A DNA stretch of 64,000 nucleotides from Stenotrophomonas pavanii (GCF_900101175.1 NZ_FNFQ01000010.1:122333-186332); one strand, 5' to 3'. Numbered from the stretch's first letter, positions 7,571 to 17,756 are shown. Notes: a model not told the origin generated them from the letters alone. Numbers and translations: made by a program.

Positions 7571-10036
7571 TCAGCGCAGCTGGCTGCCCGGTGCCGCGCA
7601 CCAGGATACCGGCAGGTCCTTCACCGCCGTGCCCCAGCCCTGCTCCGGCACCTTCGCATCCAGCGCAAAGCGCACGCGCGGGCCCTGCTGCAGGCGGCTC
7701 CAGTCCAGCCACACCGGTGCATGCGCCTGGCCATCGACCTGCACGCCCTGCACGTACTGCAGGCGGCGGCCATCGGCGCCCGGCGCGTCGATGCGCAGGG
7801 TGCGGCCGTTGCCCATGTCCACTTCCACCTTGCTGAAACGCGGGGTGTGCAGCAGGAACTGGCCGCTGCCCGGCACCGCCGGGTACACGCCGATGGCGCT
7901 GAACAGGTACCAGGCCGACATCGTGCCAAGGTCATCGTTGCCGGTCACGCCGTTGGGGGCATTGGTGAACAGCTGCTGCGCCGCACGCACCACGGCCGCG
8001 GTCTTCCACGGCTGGCCGATCAGCGTATAAAGCCACGGCGAATGCAGGTCCGGCTCATTGTTCGGGTTGTAGCGGAACTGGTTGTAGTAGCTGTACGGCC
8101 CGACCACCCACGCCTTGCGCGCGGCGTTGAGCGGGTCGGCCTGCAGCGCGTCCATCGCGAAGAACGCATCGAGGCGGCGGCCCGCCTGTTCGCGGCCATC
8201 CATCGCTTCGACCAGGCCCGGCACGTCCTGCTGCGCCAGCCACTGGTACTGCCACGCCGTGCCCTCGTGGAAGCCGTGGTGCGAACGCGGGCTGTAATGG
8301 CCGTCGGACGGGGTGTACCACTGGCCATCCTCGGTGCGCGGGCGCGGGAACCCGGTGAAGCCGGTCTCGGCATCGCGCACCTGCGGATCCCACACCTTGC
8401 GCCAGTTGCGGCCGCGCTCACGCAGCGTCGCCGCATCCTGGGCGTGGCCCAGGCCATCGGCCATCTGCGAGAGCGCGCAGTCGGCCAGCGCGTACTCCAG
8501 CGTGGCCGAACCACCGTGGTGCGGATCGACGTCCATGCCCTTGGACGGGAATGCACGGTCATAGGCCACGTAGCCCTTGTCCAGGTAGGTCGGGTTGCCG
8601 GAGCGGCCGGCCATGCGCGAGTTCAGCGGCGGCGTACCGAAGGCATTGCGGCGCAGCGCATCCCAGGCCTGCGATTCACGCCCCTTGAGCGCACCGAAGC
8701 GCCACAGGTCGACCATGAACGGGGTGACCGGATCGCCGGTCATGATGTTGGTCTCGAAGTTGGCATAGCCCCAACGCGGCAGCCAACCGCCCTGCTCATC
8801 GATCGCCAGCAGGGTGCGGCCGATGTCGCGCGCCACGTCCGGGCGGGTCAGTGCCAGCCACTGGTTCTGCGCACGGTAGGTATCCCACAGCGAGAAGTAC
8901 TCGTAGTAGGTCCAGCCATCGGCACGGTGGATGCCATCGTCATAGCCGCGGTAGCGGCCATCGGCGTCGTTGCCGGTCATCGGCTGCAGCAGCGCGTGGT
9001 AGACCGCGCTGTAGAACACGGTGCGGTCATCGGCGGTGCCGCCCTGCACGCGCACCCGGCCCAACTGCTCACGCCAGGCCTGCTGGGACAGCGCGCGCAT
9101 GCGGTCGAAGCCGAGCAGCGCCCCACCCTGCATGCCTTCCGCGCGCAGGTTGGTGCGCGCGCCTTCGGCATCCACGTGCGAGATCGCGCTGACTGCCGTC
9201 ACCGACTGGCCCTTGGCCAGGTCGAAGCTGAGCCAGGCACCGTTCGGCTTCTGCTCGCCTTCCATGCTGTGGCGCGCGCCCGGCAGGCCACCGCCCTCGC
9301 CCCAGGTGCCATGCGCCTTGAACGGGCGGTCGAACTCGATGCGGAACCAGGTGGTGTACTGATGGCCGCCGCAGAAACTCTTGGTGACCAGCTTGCCCTC
9401 GACCACGCGGTCGCCGACCACATCGACCACGCTGCCGATCACCGAATGGCGCTCGTTGGCCTGGCCGACGTTGACCAGCACGTGGCCATCGCCACTGCGC
9501 TGGCTGAAGGTGTAGCGCTCGGCCGCGGCACGGGTACGCGCGGTCGCCTCGGCATCGATGCCGCCGTAGCTGGTCAGGCGCACCTTGTAGTAGCCGGCCT
9601 GGCCGACCTCGCCGTCATGGGTGTAAGCCGAGGCATAGGCCTTGTGGTCGAACTGCTTGGCGTTGCCGGTATCGAAATCACCGCCCGGACCGATCGAGCC
9701 GGTCACCGGCAGCACAGACACCTGGCCGCCCTGTTCCCAGCAACCCGCGCCGGACAGGAAGGAGTGGCCGAACCCGCGGATCTTCTCATCGTCATAGCGC
9801 CAGCCCGAGTAGTGGCTGCCGATCGGGCTGACCTGGATCAGGCCGAACGGTGCCGACGCACCCGGGAACGTGTTGCCATCGTCCTTGCTGCCGATGAAGG
9901 TGTTGACCTCGCGCTCCAGCGCTGCCGGCGCGGCCTGCAGCAGCATCGGCGCCGCCGACAGCGCAAGCAGGCAGGCCAGGCGCACCAGCGGGCGCGAGGA
10001 TGATGGGACGGCGGGAGCGGACGGCACTGGACGCAT
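7571..10036 (-). CDS. GH92 alpha-1,2-mannosidase
   Basis: The 821-residue exported enzyme belongs to glycoside hydrolase family 92, calcium-dependent exo-alpha-mannosidases acting on high-mannose N-glycans. Diagnostic stretches are VNTFIGSKDDGNTFPGASAP after the signal peptide, FGHSFLSGAGC, EGTAWQYQW and GNDDLGTMSAWYLFSAIGVY near the C-terminus. The start at 10036 is chosen over one 50 codons upstream because it begins the signal peptide (hydrophobic stretch about residues 18-36) and has AGGA eight bases ahead. The gene is transcribed away from the first TonB receptor and has a LacI-type operator about 130 bases upstream of its start. Confidence 0.93.
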   Translation of the reverse strand: MRPVPSAPAVPSSSRPLVRLACLLALSAAPMLLQAAPAALEREVNTFIGSKDDGNTFPGASAPFGLIQVSPIGSHYSGWRYDDEKIRGFGHSFLSGAGCWEQGGQVSVLPVTGSIGPGGDFDTGNAKQFDHKAYASAYTHDGEVGQAGYYKVRLTSYGGIDAEATARTRAAAERYTFSQRSGDGHVLVNVGQANERHSVIGSVVDVVGDRVVEGKLVTKSFCGGHQYTTWFRIEFDRPFKAHGTWGEGGGLPGARHSMEGEQKPNGAWLSFDLAKGQSVTAVSAISHVDAEGARTNLRAEGMQGGALLGFDRMRALSQQAWREQLGRVRVQGGTADDRTVFYSAVYHALLQPMTGNDADGRYRGYDDGIHRADGWTYYEYFSLWDTYRAQNQWLALTRPDVARDIGRTLLAIDEQGGWLPRWGYANFETNIMTGDPVTPFMVDLWRFGALKGRESQAWDALRRNAFGTPPLNSRMAGRSGNPTYLDKGYVAYDRAFPSKGMDVDPHHGGSATLEYALADCALSQMADGLGHAQDAATLRERGRNWRKVWDPQVRDAETGFTGFPRPRTEDGQWYTPSDGHYSPRSHHGFHEGTAWQYQWLAQQDVPGLVEAMDGREQAGRRLDAFFAMDALQADPLNAARKAWVVGPYSYYNQFRYNPNNEPDLHSPWLYTLIGQPWKTAAVVRAAQQLFTNAPNGVTGNDDLGTMSAWYLFSAIGVYPAVPGSGQFLLHTPRFSKVEVDMGNGRTLRIDAPGADGRRLQYVQGVQVDGQAHAPVWLDWSRLQQGPRVRFALDAKVPEQGWGTAVKDLPVSWCAAPGSQLR

Positions 10037-10163
10037 GTCGGGTTCCTGTAGTCGATGGCGCGGAGGCAGACGGCCGGGGCCGTCCGGCAGCGTTCCGCTG
10101 AGCCCTGCCCTGACCTGCAGAGAGCTCCCCCTGGAATGACGCCCGACCCGTGCGACCGTGAAT

Positions 10164-10178
10164 TTAGATCGATTCAAG
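10164..10178. promoter_or_regulatory. LacI-type operator, copy 1
   Basis: The sequence TTAGATCGATTCAAG lies upstream of the GH92 gene. Its centre ATCGAT is a perfect palindrome flanked by TT and AA, typical of LacI-family operators. The same 15 bases recur exactly at 11136-11150 upstream of the TonB receptor. Confidence 0.7.
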
Positions 10179-10223
10179 TAGAGCATGCGGGTTCAGCCGA
10201 ATGCATTCTGCGGCGCAGCATGA

Positions 10224-10888
10224 GGGGGTTCGGCAGGGCTGCGCCCTGCACCCGCGCGTACTGCCGGCTGCTGGCCGGCAACCCCAGAAGCAACAGCCGA
10301 AGCAACAGCAAAAGCCGGCGATCCGTGGAATGGCGGGGTGGGTCCGGTTGCGGGGGACGCCGTAAACCCATCCCTGGGGGCTTGGCCGCGGCATCCATGC
10401 CGCGGACACCCCCGCAACCGGACCCACCCCGCCTTCGACAGATCTCCGTGATCTGTGGATGGATCCACGCCATGCGTGGATGAATCTCTGTCGGATATCG
10501 AAATCAATCCGGGGTCAGATCCATTTTTCCAACGGAAAACGGATCTGACCCCACGACCCCATGTCGCTCCAGGATCAATCCAACCGTCACCGGGAAACTG
10601 TCAAAGGTGGGGCGGTGTGGGCTGGCAGGACCGTTGGCGCCATGGATGGCGCCATCGAGCCCCCACGGGTGAGGGCGCTTTGCTTGCGAAGCACTGCTTC
10701 ACAAGCGCCCGAACGCCCAGTCGCCAGCGGCTGGGCCGGACTCCGGAGGGGGGTTTACGGCGTGTCCTACCAGTCCACACCGCCCCGCCAACCCACAGAC
10801 AACCCCGAGCCGCTTTGGCTTTGGCTTTGGCTGTTGCCGGCCAGCGGCCGGCACGACCCGGGTGCAGGGCGCAGCCCTGCCGACCCCC
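10224..10888. repeat. mirrored composite repeat in the GH92/TonB receptor intergenic region
   Basis: No gene is visible between 10037 and 11194; this module fills most of it. The outermost parts, 10224-10253 and 10860-10888, are inverted copies differing by one base insertion. Inside them lie inverted SMAG-like palindromes (10258-10280 and 10835-10857), then inverted AGC/GCT-rich short repeats (around 10290-10315 and 10812-10834). Two large hairpins follow: arms 10332-10356 with 10409-10433, which match exactly over 25 bases, and arms 10606-10631 with 10764-10789, which match at 23 of 26 bases. Each large hairpin has its own inner hairpin (10386-10405 and 10635-10654) and a CGCCGTAAACCCA-like segment in opposite orientation. 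Confidence 0.7.
10511..10552. repeat. GGGGTCAGATCC hairpin
   Basis: Arms GGGGTCAGATCC (10511-10522) and GGATCTGACCCC (10541-10552) are perfect inverted copies around an 18-base loop. It lies at the centre of the mirrored repeat module and has the look of a dispersed bidirectional terminator-like element. Confidence 0.7.
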
Positions 10889-11014
10889 CTCCCCTGCGCA
10901 CGAAAACGATTTCACTGATTTCAGCAAACCGTCATCCCTTCGCCACGCCAGTACCATATTGCGCAGCAGCATGCACCTGCGGGCGACCCGTGCTAAAAAT
11001 CGCCCGCCCATCGC

Positions 11015-11029
11015 TTAGATCGATCCAAG
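11015..11029. promoter_or_regulatory. LacI-type operator, copy 2
   Basis: TTAGATCGATCCAAG differs from copies 1 and 3 at one base. It lies 121 bases, centre to centre, upstream of copy 3, a distance that would allow a repressor loop in front of the TonB receptor. Confidence 0.65.
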
Positions 11030-11135
11030 ACGACGCTGCGATGGCCGGGAGTTGGGGGAGCAGCAACAGGACGTACCAGGCCACACGCGCGGTGCTACTG
11101 CCACTGCATGGCGACCGCCGCAAAGTCACTTCAAA

Positions 11136-11150
11136 TTAGATCGATTCAAG
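11136..11150. promoter_or_regulatory. LacI-type operator, copy 3
   Basis: TTAGATCGATTCAAG, identical to copy 1, lies 45 bases before the TonB receptor start. It is placed where a bound repressor would block transcription of the receptor. Confidence 0.7.
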
Positions 11151-11194
11151 TTGTCCGTGCCACGTCACCGGATCAATCCAGGAGAGAGGGAGAG

Positions 11195-14100
11195 ATGGGA
11201 ATGAAGCATTCAACACGTACGCACGGCCAGGACGCATTGTCGCTGGCCATCGCGCTGGCCCTGGCTGCCGCCGTCATTCCGGCAGGCGCCGCCGCGCAGC
11301 AGGCCGCGTCCACCGGCACGCAGGACGCCACGACTCTGGACAGCGTCCAGGTCACCGGCTACCGCTACGCCATTGAAAAGAGCCTCGAGCAGAAGCGCGA
11401 TGCCAACGCCGTGGTCGAAGTGATCACCGCCGAAGACGTCGGCAAGTTCCCCGACAAGAACGTGGCCGACGCCCTGCAGCGCGTGCCCGGCGTGGTCATC
11501 ACCCGCAGCGGTGGCGAAGGCAAGAGCGTCAGCGTGCGCGGCCTTGCACCGGACCTGACCCTGACCCAGTTGAACGGCAACTTCGTCGCCTCGTCGGAGA
11601 CCAACAACGAAGCGACCCGCTCCTTCAACTACACCCTGCTGCCGTCGAACATGCTGTCCAGCGCCGAGCTGTTCAAGTCGCCGGAAGCCCGCATCGACGA
11701 AGGCGGCATCGGCGGCACGGTCATCCTGCATACCCGCCGTCCGCTCGACATGGAATCCAACTCCGGCTACGTGAACCTGGAGGGCACCACCTCCGACACC
11801 AGCCACGACGTCGATCCGCAGGTGTCGGCGCTGTATTCCTGGCACAGCAAGGACGAGCGCTTCGGCGTGCTGGTCGGCGTGACCCAGCAGAAGCGCACTA
11901 CCCGCACCATGGAAGCCAGCACCGAGGACTACCAGTGGTACGGCAACGGCACTACCGCCCGCGATGCCAACGGCAACCTGCTGGAGCAGGATGGCATCCA
12001 CTACTGGTGGGGCCAGTCCGGCTTCAACAACCAGACAGGCAAGAACTACAGCGAGTTCTTCATGCCGACCTCGGTGAACTTCGCGGTGAAGGAAGAGAAG
12101 CGCGAACGCAAGGGCGGGCAGCTGACCTTCCAGTTCAAGCCGGTCGACAACGTCACGATGACGGCCAACTACTTCCGCTTCGAACTGCAGGGTGACTACA
12201 CCCAGAACATGCTGAAGGTGCCGGAATGGAACCTGGCCCGCTACAACCAGGACGGCAACTGGGCCGGCGGCCGCCTGCTCAATGGCCTCGACTTCGATCC
12301 GAGCGGCAGCATCGTCACCGGCGCGCAGTACCAGAAGCTGGCCGGCAAGACCTACTACTGCAGCGAGGATGAAGCGGCTGCGGCCGGCCTCAAGCCCGGT
12401 GGCTGGGGCCCGGACGACTGCACCATCCCCACCCCGCAGCTCACCGGCGGCTACAGCAAGGAAAAGGCGCTGTCGCAGACTGCGGACCTGACCATTGACT
12501 GGGACATCAGCCCGCTCTGGAAAGCCTCGTTCACCGGCGGCCGCACCTGGTCCGAAGGTGGCCCGTCGATGAACTTCCGCATGTCGGCCAAGCCGCGCCG
12601 CAAGGTTGGCAACCAGTGGCAGTCCGGCAACCAGTACACCGCGTGGGACCTCACCGGGACGCCGTCGGTGCAGTTCTCGCCCGACCTGCAGCAGCAGCTG
12701 ATGGCCGGCATCGCCGAAGTCGATACCGGTTCCACCGATTCGTCTTGGATGCAGACCGAAGTCAAGCAGAACTACTTCCAGGCAGACGTCACCAAGCTGT
12801 TCGAGGCGGGTTGGCTGGACTCGATCCAGTTCGGCGCCAAGTACCGCGACGGCAAGGTCCACCGCAACACCGGCAACACCTACTGGGTGTGCCCGGGCCT
12901 GGACCCGTCCGACTATGACAACAACCGCTACCAGGCCGGTTGCGATCCGACCGCTGGCAACGCGCAGCCGGGCTTCTTCCTGTCCAACCCGATCAGCAAC
13001 ATCACCGGCGCCTTCAACGCCAATGTGTTCCCGGGCATCAACTACCCGGCCTACATCGATTACCTGAACAAGACCTACGGCGGCTCGCACAACCGCACCG
13101 AGGAAGACTTCGTCTACGACGTCAACGAGAAGATCTACTCCGGTTACTTCCAGGCCAACTTCCGCACCGAGCGCGTGCGCGGCAACGTCGGCGTGCGCGT
13201 GGTGCGCACCAAGCAGTTCGCCCAGTCCAGCGACTCGGTCGAGCGCTTCAACGACTACTTCGTCGATAACGCCAGCGGCGCACCGATGAGCTGCGATGAT
13301 CCGGCCGCCGATCCGAACCTGCGCTGCCAGGGTGGCTTCGTCCGCCTGCCCGACGCCCAGGTGCGCGACAAGGTGTACGCGCTGTCGTCGCTGGAAAAGA
13401 CCTATACCGACGTGCTGCCCAGCTTCAACATCGCCTGGGACATCACCGACAACCTGGTGCTGCGCGGCGCAGCATCGAAGGTGGTCGCGCGCCCGAGCTA
13501 CACCAGCATCGCCTACCCCGGTGGCCTGCGTTACATCAGCGAGGAGTACGCCAACGATCGCCGTGTCACCGGCGGCACCGACACGCCCGGCTGGTACGGC
13601 TCGGGCAGCAACAAGGCGCTGGAGCCGTTCAAGGCGGTCCAGTTCGACTTGGGCCTGGAGTGGTACTTCAAGCCGGGCGCCGTCGCGGGTGTTTCGCTGT
13701 TCCGCAAGAACGTGGACAACTTCACCGTGCCGGTGGTACGCGACCAGCAGATGAACGTCGGCGGGCAGTCGGTCACCGTGCAGAAGTACGAGACCCAGGC
13801 CAACGGCCGCGATGGCGTTTCGCAGGGCGTGGAACTGTATGGCCAGTACACCTTCGACTTCGGCCTGGGTGTGCAGGCCAACTACACCTACAACGACACC
13901 AATCTGGCCTCGATCGTGCTGGACGGCGAGGAAATCGGCTCCTCGCCGCTGGTCGGCAGCGCCAAGAACCAGGCCAACGTCACCGTGTTCTACGAGAACG
14001 ACAAGTTCCTGGCGCGTGCCTCGTACAACCGTCGCGGTGAAGTGGTCGGCGGCCTGAACAATGGCATGACCACCTACACCAAGCCGTACAGCCAGCTTGA

Positions 14101-14269
14101 CCTGAACGTGGCCTACAACCTCACCCCGGACTGGACGGTGACCGCCGCCGTGCTGAACGCCACCAAGTCCGAGCTGCGCAGCTACATCGGCAACGACAGC
14201 CAGGCCCGCCTGCTGTCCAACCTGTACGCCGGCCGCCAGCTGTATTTCGGCGTGAACTGGAAGTTCTGA
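11195..14269 (+). CDS. TonB-dependent outer-membrane receptor, probably for N-glycan or mannoside oligosaccharides
   Basis: The 1024-residue protein has a signal peptide ending near residue 34 (GAAA before QQ), a TonB-box-like DSVQVTGY, a plug domain (ITAEDVGKFPDKNVADALQR, then GVVITRSGGEGKSVSVRG) and a long beta-barrel ending in a C-terminal phenylalanine (FGVNWKF), the outer-membrane insertion signal. It resembles the large receptor group common in Xanthomonas and Caulobacter. It would import oligosaccharides across the outer membrane using TonB energy. The start is the first of two ATGs behind GGAGAGAGGGAGAG; 11201 is possible. It is divergent from GH92 and carries two LacI-type operators, so the substrate is inferred to be a mannose-containing glycan. 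Confidence 0.92.
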   Translation: MGMKHSTRTHGQDALSLAIALALAAAVIPAGAAAQQAASTGTQDATTLDSVQVTGYRYAIEKSLEQKRDANAVVEVITAEDVGKFPDKNVADALQRVPGVVITRSGGEGKSVSVRGLAPDLTLTQLNGNFVASSETNNEATRSFNYTLLPSNMLSSAELFKSPEARIDEGGIGGTVILHTRRPLDMESNSGYVNLEGTTSDTSHDVDPQVSALYSWHSKDERFGVLVGVTQQKRTTRTMEASTEDYQWYGNGTTARDANGNLLEQDGIHYWWGQSGFNNQTGKNYSEFFMPTSVNFAVKEEKRERKGGQLTFQFKPVDNVTMTANYFRFELQGDYTQNMLKVPEWNLARYNQDGNWAGGRLLNGLDFDPSGSIVTGAQYQKLAGKTYYCSEDEAAAAGLKPGGWGPDDCTIPTPQLTGGYSKEKALSQTADLTIDWDISPLWKASFTGGRTWSEGGPSMNFRMSAKPRRKVGNQWQSGNQYTAWDLTGTPSVQFSPDLQQQLMAGIAEVDTGSTDSSWMQTEVKQNYFQADVTKLFEAGWLDSIQFGAKYRDGKVHRNTGNTYWVCPGLDPSDYDNNRYQAGCDPTAGNAQPGFFLSNPISNITGAFNANVFPGINYPAYIDYLNKTYGGSHNRTEEDFVYDVNEKIYSGYFQANFRTERVRGNVGVRVVRTKQFAQSSDSVERFNDYFVDNASGAPMSCDDPAADPNLRCQGGFVRLPDAQVRDKVYALSSLEKTYTDVLPSFNIAWDITDNLVLRGAASKVVARPSYTSIAYPGGLRYISEEYANDRRVTGGTDTPGWYGSGSNKALEPFKAVQFDLGLEWYFKPGAVAGVSLFRKNVDNFTVPVVRDQQMNVGGQSVTVQKYETQANGRDGVSQGVELYGQYTFDFGLGVQANYTYNDTNLASIVLDGEEIGSSPLVGSAKNQANVTVFYENDKFLARASYNRRGEVVGGLNNGMTTYTKPYSQLDLNVAYNLTPDWTVTAAVLNATKSELRSYIGNDSQARLLSNLYAGRQLYFGVNWKF

Positions 14270-14326
14270 GGCGGCGCCGGGCCTGCCCGGCGCGCTCTCG
14301 CCCCGTTCCGGCGGGGAGGGTCCTCC

Positions 14327-14362
14327 ACGGCAGCCACGCTGGTACAGGTGGCTGCCGTTTTT
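14327..14362 (+). terminator. rho-independent terminator of the TonB receptor
   Basis: Arms ACGGCAGCCAC (14327-14337) and GTGGCTGCCGT (14348-14358) are perfectly complementary and followed by a T-run, 58 bases after the receptor stop. Confidence 0.9.
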
Positions 14363-14412
14363 CATGGATGCATGTTCATGGGCCCCTTGGCCGCCGTTCA
14401 GTCCGGCGCTTG

Positions 14413-14433
14413 ACCCTGCCATCGTTGGAAGGT
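14413..14433. promoter_or_regulatory. CueR box of the metallochaperone gene
   Basis: The 21-base element starts ACCCTGCC and ends GGAAGGT, an imperfect palindrome of the ACCTTGCC...GGAAGGT type bound by copper-sensing MerR regulators within a long promoter spacer. It differs at only two positions from the box before copA (17757-17777), so both genes probably answer to the same CueR. Confidence 0.8.
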
Positions 14434-14473
14434 GCACACTGGCCCTGTCCCAAGAGCATCGAAGGAGCCACAG

Positions 14474-14668
14474 ATGGAATTCCATGTCGACGGCATGACC
14501 TGCGGCGGCTGCGCACGCAGCGTGACCCGCGCGATCCAGCAGATCGATCCGAACGCCCGCGTAGTCGCTGACCCGCCGAGCGGCCTGGTCAAGGTGCAGA
14601 CCACCGCGTCGCAGGAACAGGTGTTCGCCGCGGTGAACGATGCAGGTTTCCCGCCGCGCAGCGCCTGA
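14474..14668 (+). CDS. copZ: CopZ-like copper metallochaperone
   Basis: The 64-residue cytoplasmic protein is a single heavy-metal-associated domain with the Cu(I)-binding motif MTCGGC at residues 8-13. It would carry Cu(I) to the CopA ATPase. The start at 14474 is set by GAAGGAG seven bases upstream; the longer frame has no support. It is preceded by a CueR box and followed by a shared terminator facing cueR. Strict naming as copZ is by family only. Confidence 0.9.
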   Translation: MEFHVDGMTCGGCARSVTRAIQQIDPNARVVADPPSGLVKVQTTASQEQVFAAVNDAGFPPRSA

Positions 14669-14691
14669 TCCCCTGCCCGGCATCCACAACG

Positions 14692-14728
14692 AAGCCCGCC
14701 CCGTGCACTGTCACAGGGCGGGCTTTTC
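14692..14728. terminator. bidirectional terminator between copZ and cueR
   Basis: AAGCCCGCCC (14692-14701) and GGGCGGGCTT (14716-14725) are perfectly complementary, with T-rich tail on the plus side and an A-rich lead on the other. It serves both convergent genes. Confidence 0.9.
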
Positions 14729-14749
14729 AATGCATGCGAACATGAAAAC

Positions 14750-15205
14750 TCAGTGCTTGCGCGCGCGGCGGCGCACCGCGCCGGTCTTGGCCGCTTCCAC
14801 CGGCAGCGGAGCCTCATCGTCTTCACCCAGCCGCTGCAGGATCGGGCATTCCGGGCGCTCATCGCCGGCACAGCAGCGGATCAGCGATTTCAGCGTATCG
14901 GCCATCTGCCGCATGTGCTCGATGCGCTGTTCCAGGTCGGCGATGTGCTGCTCGGCCAGCTGCTTGACATCGGCACTGTGGCGCGACGTGTCGTTCCACA
15001 GGCCCAGCAGGTCGCCGATCTCGGCCACCTGGAAGCCGAGATCGCGCGCGCGGCGGATGAAGCGCAGGCGATGGATGTCGGCCTGCGAATACGCCCGATA
15101 GCCCGACTCCGTTCTATCCGCCGCAGGAATCAGGCCGATCTGTTCGTAGTAGCGGATCATCTTCGCCGACACGCTGGAGGCCTTGGCGGCTTCACCGATG
15201 TTCAT
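14750..15205 (-). CDS. cueR: CueR-type Cu(I)-responsive MerR regulator
   Basis: The 151-residue regulator has the MerR winged helix at the N-terminus (MNIGEAAKASSVSAKMIRYY), a dimerisation helix, and a C-terminal metal loop with two cysteines seven residues apart (C-AGDERPE-C), the spacing of Cu(I) sensors. It would activate promoters with overlong spacers when copper binds. The start at 15205 has GGAG seven bases ahead, and this ribosome site overlaps the copA stop, so cueR is cotranscribed with copA. Its targets are probably the boxes at 14413-14433 and 17757-17777. Confidence 0.92.
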   Translation of the reverse strand: MNIGEAAKASSVSAKMIRYYEQIGLIPAADRTESGYRAYSQADIHRLRFIRRARDLGFQVAEIGDLLGLWNDTSRHSADVKQLAEQHIADLEQRIEHMRQMADTLKSLIRCCAGDERPECPILQRLGEDDEAPLPVEAAKTGAVRRRARKH

Positions 15206-15216
15206 GCGGATCTCCT

Positions 15217-17715
15217 TCATTGGGTCGCAGCGGCGGCATCGGCCATCGGTGGCTGGAAGCGGCGCAGGCGCAGTGCGTTGCCCAGCACGAACACACTGGA
15301 CAGCGCCATCGCACCGGCCGCCAACACCGGCGACAGCAGCACGCCCCAGACCGGGTACAGCACGCCGGCGGCCACCGGAATCAACGCGGTGTTGTAGGCG
15401 AAGGCCCAGAACAGGTTCTGCCGGATGTTGCCCAGCGTCGCCTTCGATAGCGCAATGGCGTTCGGTACGCCCTGCAGGTTGCCCGACATCAGCACCACAT
15501 CAGCCGATTCCACCGCGATATCGGTACCGGTGCCAATGGCCAGGCCGACATCGGCCTCGGCCAGTGCTGGCGCGTCATTGATACCGTCGCCGACGAAGGC
15601 GATCTGGCCGTAGGTGGACTTCAAGCGACGCACCGCTTCGACCTTGCCTTCCGGCAGCACCTCGGCCACGACCTCGTCGATGCCCAGCTGGCGCGCGATC
15701 GCCTGCGCGGTCCCGGCGTTGTCACCGGTGATCATCGCCACCTTCAGGCCGAGCTGATGCAATGCCGCGATTGCGGCCGGCGTGCTCGGTTTGATCGGAT
15801 CGGATACCGCGATGATCGCGGCCAGGCGACCGTCGATGGCGGCATACAGCGGCGACTTGCCCTGGGTGCCCAGCGCTGCCGCCAGCGTCGCAAACACAGT
15901 GATGTCCACGCCGATGTCGCGCATGAAGCGATCGGCACCGACCTCCACCCGCGCACCATCCACGCTGGCCCGCACGCCCATGCCGGTGACCGATTCGAAG
16001 TCGACCATCGACGGCAGCGCGATGCCCTGCTCGATGACTGCATCGACGATGGCGCGGGCAACCGGATGCTCCGAGCGCGATTCCACGGCGGCAACTGCCG
16101 CCAGCACCGTGCTGCGATCGAAGCCACCGGTGATCTCGAAGTCGGTCAGGCGCGGGCGGCCTTCGGTCAGCGTGCCGGTCTTGTCCACCGCCACCACCCG
16201 CGCATCCTTCAGCAGCTGCAGTGCCTCGCCCTTGCGGAACAGCACGCCCATCTCGGCGCCACGGCCGGTACCGACCATGATCGAGGTCGGCGTGGCCAGT
16301 CCCATCGCGCAAGGGCAGGCAATGATCAGCACCGCCACCGCATTGACCAGCGCGAAGCTCAGCGCCGGTGACGGGCCCAAGATCAACCAGACCACGAAGG
16401 TCGCCAGCGCGGCCAGCATCACCGCCGGCACGAACCACAGGGTGACCTTGTCGACCACCGCCTGGATCGGCAGCTTCGAGCCCTGCGCCTGTTCCACCAT
16501 GCGGATGATCTGCGCCAGCATGGTCTGCGCGCCCACCGCCGTGGCGCGCACCGTCAGTGCGCCCGTCTGGTTGACGGTGCCGCCGACCACGCTGCTGCCC
16601 GGCTGCTTCCCGACCGGGACCGGCTCGCCGCTGATCATCGACTCGTCGATGAAGCTGCGGCCTTCGACCACCTCGCCGTCCACCGGCACGCGCTCGCCCG
16701 GACGCACTTCCACCACGTCGCCGCTCAGCACTTCATTGACCGGGACATCCACCGTTCGGCCGTCACGGATCACATGGGCGACCTTGGCCTGCAGATTGAC
16801 CAAGCGCTTGATCGCCTCGGAGGTACGGCCCTTGGCACGCGCCTCGAGGAAGCGGCCGAGCAGGATCAGCGCGACGATCACCGCCGCCGCTTCGTAGTAG
16901 ACGTTCACCGTGCCCGCCGGCAGCAGCCTTGGCAGGAAGGTCGCCACCACCGAGTAACCGAATGCCGCGGCGGTACCCACCGCCACCAGCGAGTTCATGT
17001 CCGGCGCACGCCGCAGCAACGCGGGCACGCCCTTCTGGTAGAAGCGACGACCGGGAACGGCCAGCACCAGCGCGGTCAGCACGAACTGCAGGTACCAGCT
17101 GGCCTGCATGCCGATCGTGGACATCACCCATGCGTGCATGCCGGGGATCAGGTGCGAGCCCATCTCCAGCACGAACACCGGCAGTGCCAGCGCGGCGGCC
17201 AGGATGAGATCGCGCTTCAGCTCCGCGCGCTCGGCATCCTTCTTTTCCGCCGCTTCGTCATCGGACTGCACACCCGCCTCGATCACGCGTGCGTCATAGC
17301 CGGCCTTGTCGATCGCGGCGACCAGCGCCGCAGCATCCGCCACGCCGCCCACCGTGGCGCGCTCGGTGGCCAGGTTCACGCTGGCCTGGCTGACGCCGGG
17401 CACGGCCAGCAGCGCACGTTCGACCCGGCCGACGCAGGACGCGCAGGTCATGCCCTCCACCGCCAGCTCAGTGGTACCGGCGGGCACGTCATAGCCCGCC
17501 CGCTCCACCGCCTGGATCAGCGCTGCGCGATCGACCGGGCCCGACGGGCGGATGTCCGCCCGCTCGGTGGCCAGGTTCACCGCGACACTTCCCACGCCCT
17601 CGACCCTGGACAGTGCCGCTTCGACCCTGCCCACGCAGCTGGCGCAGGTCATGCCCTCGATCGGCAGGCTGATCGGGGCGCTAGTGGGGACGGCAGTGGC
17701 GCGTGGCGTGCTCAT
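15217..17715 (-). CDS. copA: Cu(I)-exporting P1B-type ATPase CopA
   Basis: The 832-residue inner-membrane pump has two N-terminal heavy-metal domains with MTCASC (first at residues 22-27, second near 92-97). The membrane copper-site CPC follows near residue 467, then the phosphorylated aspartate in [11 protein letters not shown] near residue 510 and the hinge [16 protein letters not shown]. It exports Cu(I) from the cytoplasm using ATP. The start at 17715 (MSTPRATAV) gives the usual length; a longer frame to 17844 runs across the CueR box and is rejected. The gene is followed by cueR in the same transcript. Confidence 0.95.
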   Translation of the reverse strand: MSTPRATAVPTSAPISLPIEGMTCASCVGRVEAALSRVEGVGSVAVNLATERADIRPSGPVDRAALIQAVERAGYDVPAGTTELAVEGMTCASCVGRVERALLAVPGVSQASVNLATERATVGGVADAAALVAAIDKAGYDARVIEAGVQSDDEAAEKKDAERAELKRDLILAAALALPVFVLEMGSHLIPGMHAWVMSTIGMQASWYLQFVLTALVLAVPGRRFYQKGVPALLRRAPDMNSLVAVGTAAAFGYSVVATFLPRLLPAGTVNVYYEAAAVIVALILLGRFLEARAKGRTSEAIKRLVNLQAKVAHVIRDGRTVDVPVNEVLSGDVVEVRPGERVPVDGEVVEGRSFIDESMISGEPVPVGKQPGSSVVGGTVNQTGALTVRATAVGAQTMLAQIIRMVEQAQGSKLPIQAVVDKVTLWFVPAVMLAALATFVVWLILGPSPALSFALVNAVAVLIIACPCAMGLATPTSIMVGTGRGAEMGVLFRKGEALQLLKDARVVAVDKTGTLTEGRPRLTDFEITGGFDRSTVLAAVAAVESRSEHPVARAIVDAVIEQGIALPSMVDFESVTGMGVRASVDGARVEVGADRFMRDIGVDITVFATLAAALGTQGKSPLYAAIDGRLAAIIAVSDPIKPSTPAAIAALHQLGLKVAMITGDNAGTAQAIARQLGIDEVVAEVLPEGKVEAVRRLKSTYGQIAFVGDGINDAPALAEADVGLAIGTGTDIAVESADVVLMSGNLQGVPNAIALSKATLGNIRQNLFWAFAYNTALIPVAAGVLYPVWGVLLSPVLAAGAMALSSVFVLGNALRLRRFQPPMADAAAATQ

Positions 17716-17756
17716 GATCGGATTCCCGGGATTCCTTCTGGATGCGGACAGGCTAA

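Noticed and set aside
10455..11018. Open frames in the GH92/TonB receptor intergenic region
   Set aside because: They run through palindromic repeats, change composition within the frame and lack ribosome sites.
11210..14689. A 1159-codon open frame antisense to the TonB receptor
   Set aside because: High GC opens antisense frames; the product is low-complexity (V, G, H, Q-rich) and the receptor on the other strand has full domain support.
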